Below, piece by piece: positions 63,753 through 64,000 of a stretch of 64,000 nt of DNA (position 1 is its first letter; the number at the start of each line of letters is the position of its first letter). This DNA is from Entoloma clypeatum (taxonomy: Eukaryota; Basidiomycota; Agaricomycetes; Agaricales; Entolomataceae). The DNA is taken from assembly GCA_963565915.1 (NCBI GenBank), contig OY751495.1:558001-622000 (forward strand). The letters are read 5' to 3'. The notes beneath the pieces were generated by a model that did not search any database, had not been told where the DNA came from, and saw only the letters and a list, made by a program, of their open reading frames with translations. The position numbers and the translations under genes are program-made.

Positions 63753-64000
63753 CCCGGTAGTGGGCATGAAGGCTGTATGTCCAGACTGCGGGGCTTCCTT
63801 TCGGGCACAAAGAGCAGACGGTGGGAATGTTGGAACAGGGGGAGCGCTCGGTCGACAAGGAAGCATTCCGATAATTGAAACGAACCCCATTTGGGCATGT
63901 TGATTTGTCGAGATCGATTGAGTAGTTTCCCTTTATGCCATGAGCTTTTTTGATATACACACAGCATATTGGTGCTGGACGGAGGCACAGTCCACAATGC

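Larger units (their letters stand above)
54970..63960 (-). pseudogene. Zinc-finger gene (C2H2-like plus PHD-like), disrupted by three transposons
   Basis: A multi-exon minus-strand gene whose 5' end lies beyond or near the right edge. Exon pieces: 63960-63753 with a C2H2-like CSLCPKGSPAVWTYSLHAHYR; 62404-62215 (basic, KARFKKPKQQRSKGEQRKK); about 62150-61955 (acidic, Ser/Asp/Glu-rich); two near-identical Ala/Pro-rich exons at 61885-61736 and 61686-61448; then the PHD-like finger across 61505-61440, 56996-56957 and 56896-54970. The finger reads CICG, CRVQGC, YHQSC and WSCDSC, giving CXC-X17-C-X4-C-X5-H-X2-C-X11-C-X2-C. A 60-bp intron lies at 56897-56956. The stop is TAG 54970-54972. All three inserts leave the frame open if removed with one TSD. 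Such genes are multicopy in Agaricomycetes; function is unknown to me. Confidence 0.65.

Overview
The window is a transposon-dense piece of a fungal genome, most likely an Agaricomycete (Basidiomycota). The evidence is the combination of chromodomain Gypsy elements, a KDZ transposon, hAT transposases cut by many 45-75 bp GT-AG introns, a PIF/Harbinger element with a Myb/SANT partner and a poly(A)-tailed LINE. I see no bacterial or organellar genes. Almost every recognisable gene belongs to a mobile element. The one exception is a cysteine-rich zinc-finger gene on the minus strand of the last 9 kb.

Layout. 1-7313: a decayed plus-strand Gypsy element ('Gypsy-0') carrying a truncated minus-strand Gypsy of family A (1132-3094), an LTR fragment of family B (3095-3252) and a whole PIF/Harbinger transposon (3348-6492, TSD TAA). 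7687-8311: C-terminal end of a DDE transposase gene (-). 8312-13831: Gypsy-B (-) with both LTRs, internally deleted. 14642-22443 onward: remains of a plus-strand Gypsy ('Gypsy-D') with an unusual 3' ORF region, split by Gypsy-A copy 2 (15151-21239, TSD GTGTC) and a MITE (21424-21917). 22444-24630: LTR start, noncoding DNA, a tandem duplication, a TA-flanked MITE and a tRNA-like sequence. 25025-42759: one hAT transposase gene (-), 'hAT-1', split by a solo LTR-B (26570-26940, TSD CACAT), a Copia element (26984-34642, TSD AGCTG) and Gypsy-A copy 3 (36169-42348, TSD ACCAT). 43993-54643: a KDZ transposon with long terminal inverted repeats and 8-bp TSD GGGCATTT, with a Tc1-like element just after its gene. 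54970-63960: the zinc-finger gene, hit by a 5'-truncated LINE, an apparently intact hAT ('hAT-2', 56997-61439, TSD GCATAGTG) and a non-autonomous hAT (62405-63752).

Assembly caution. The 200-N gap at 49636-49835 joins two contigs whose ends overlap: 45520-49635 and 49836-53951 look identical. The second KDZ/Tc1 copy is therefore almost certainly an artefact, and the real KDZ element is about 6.3 kb.

How the pieces relate. At most insertion sites the flanking reading frame closes up again when the insert and one TSD copy are removed, so the nesting order can be read directly. hAT-1 and the zinc-finger gene were still open when they were hit. Gypsy-A is the most informative family: three copies share a gag-pol arrangement with a candidate -1 slippery heptamer, and all three have the same second frame change inside the integrase zinc finger. 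Copy 3 (two LTR differences in 284 bp by eye) and hAT-2 are the youngest and best-preserved elements here.
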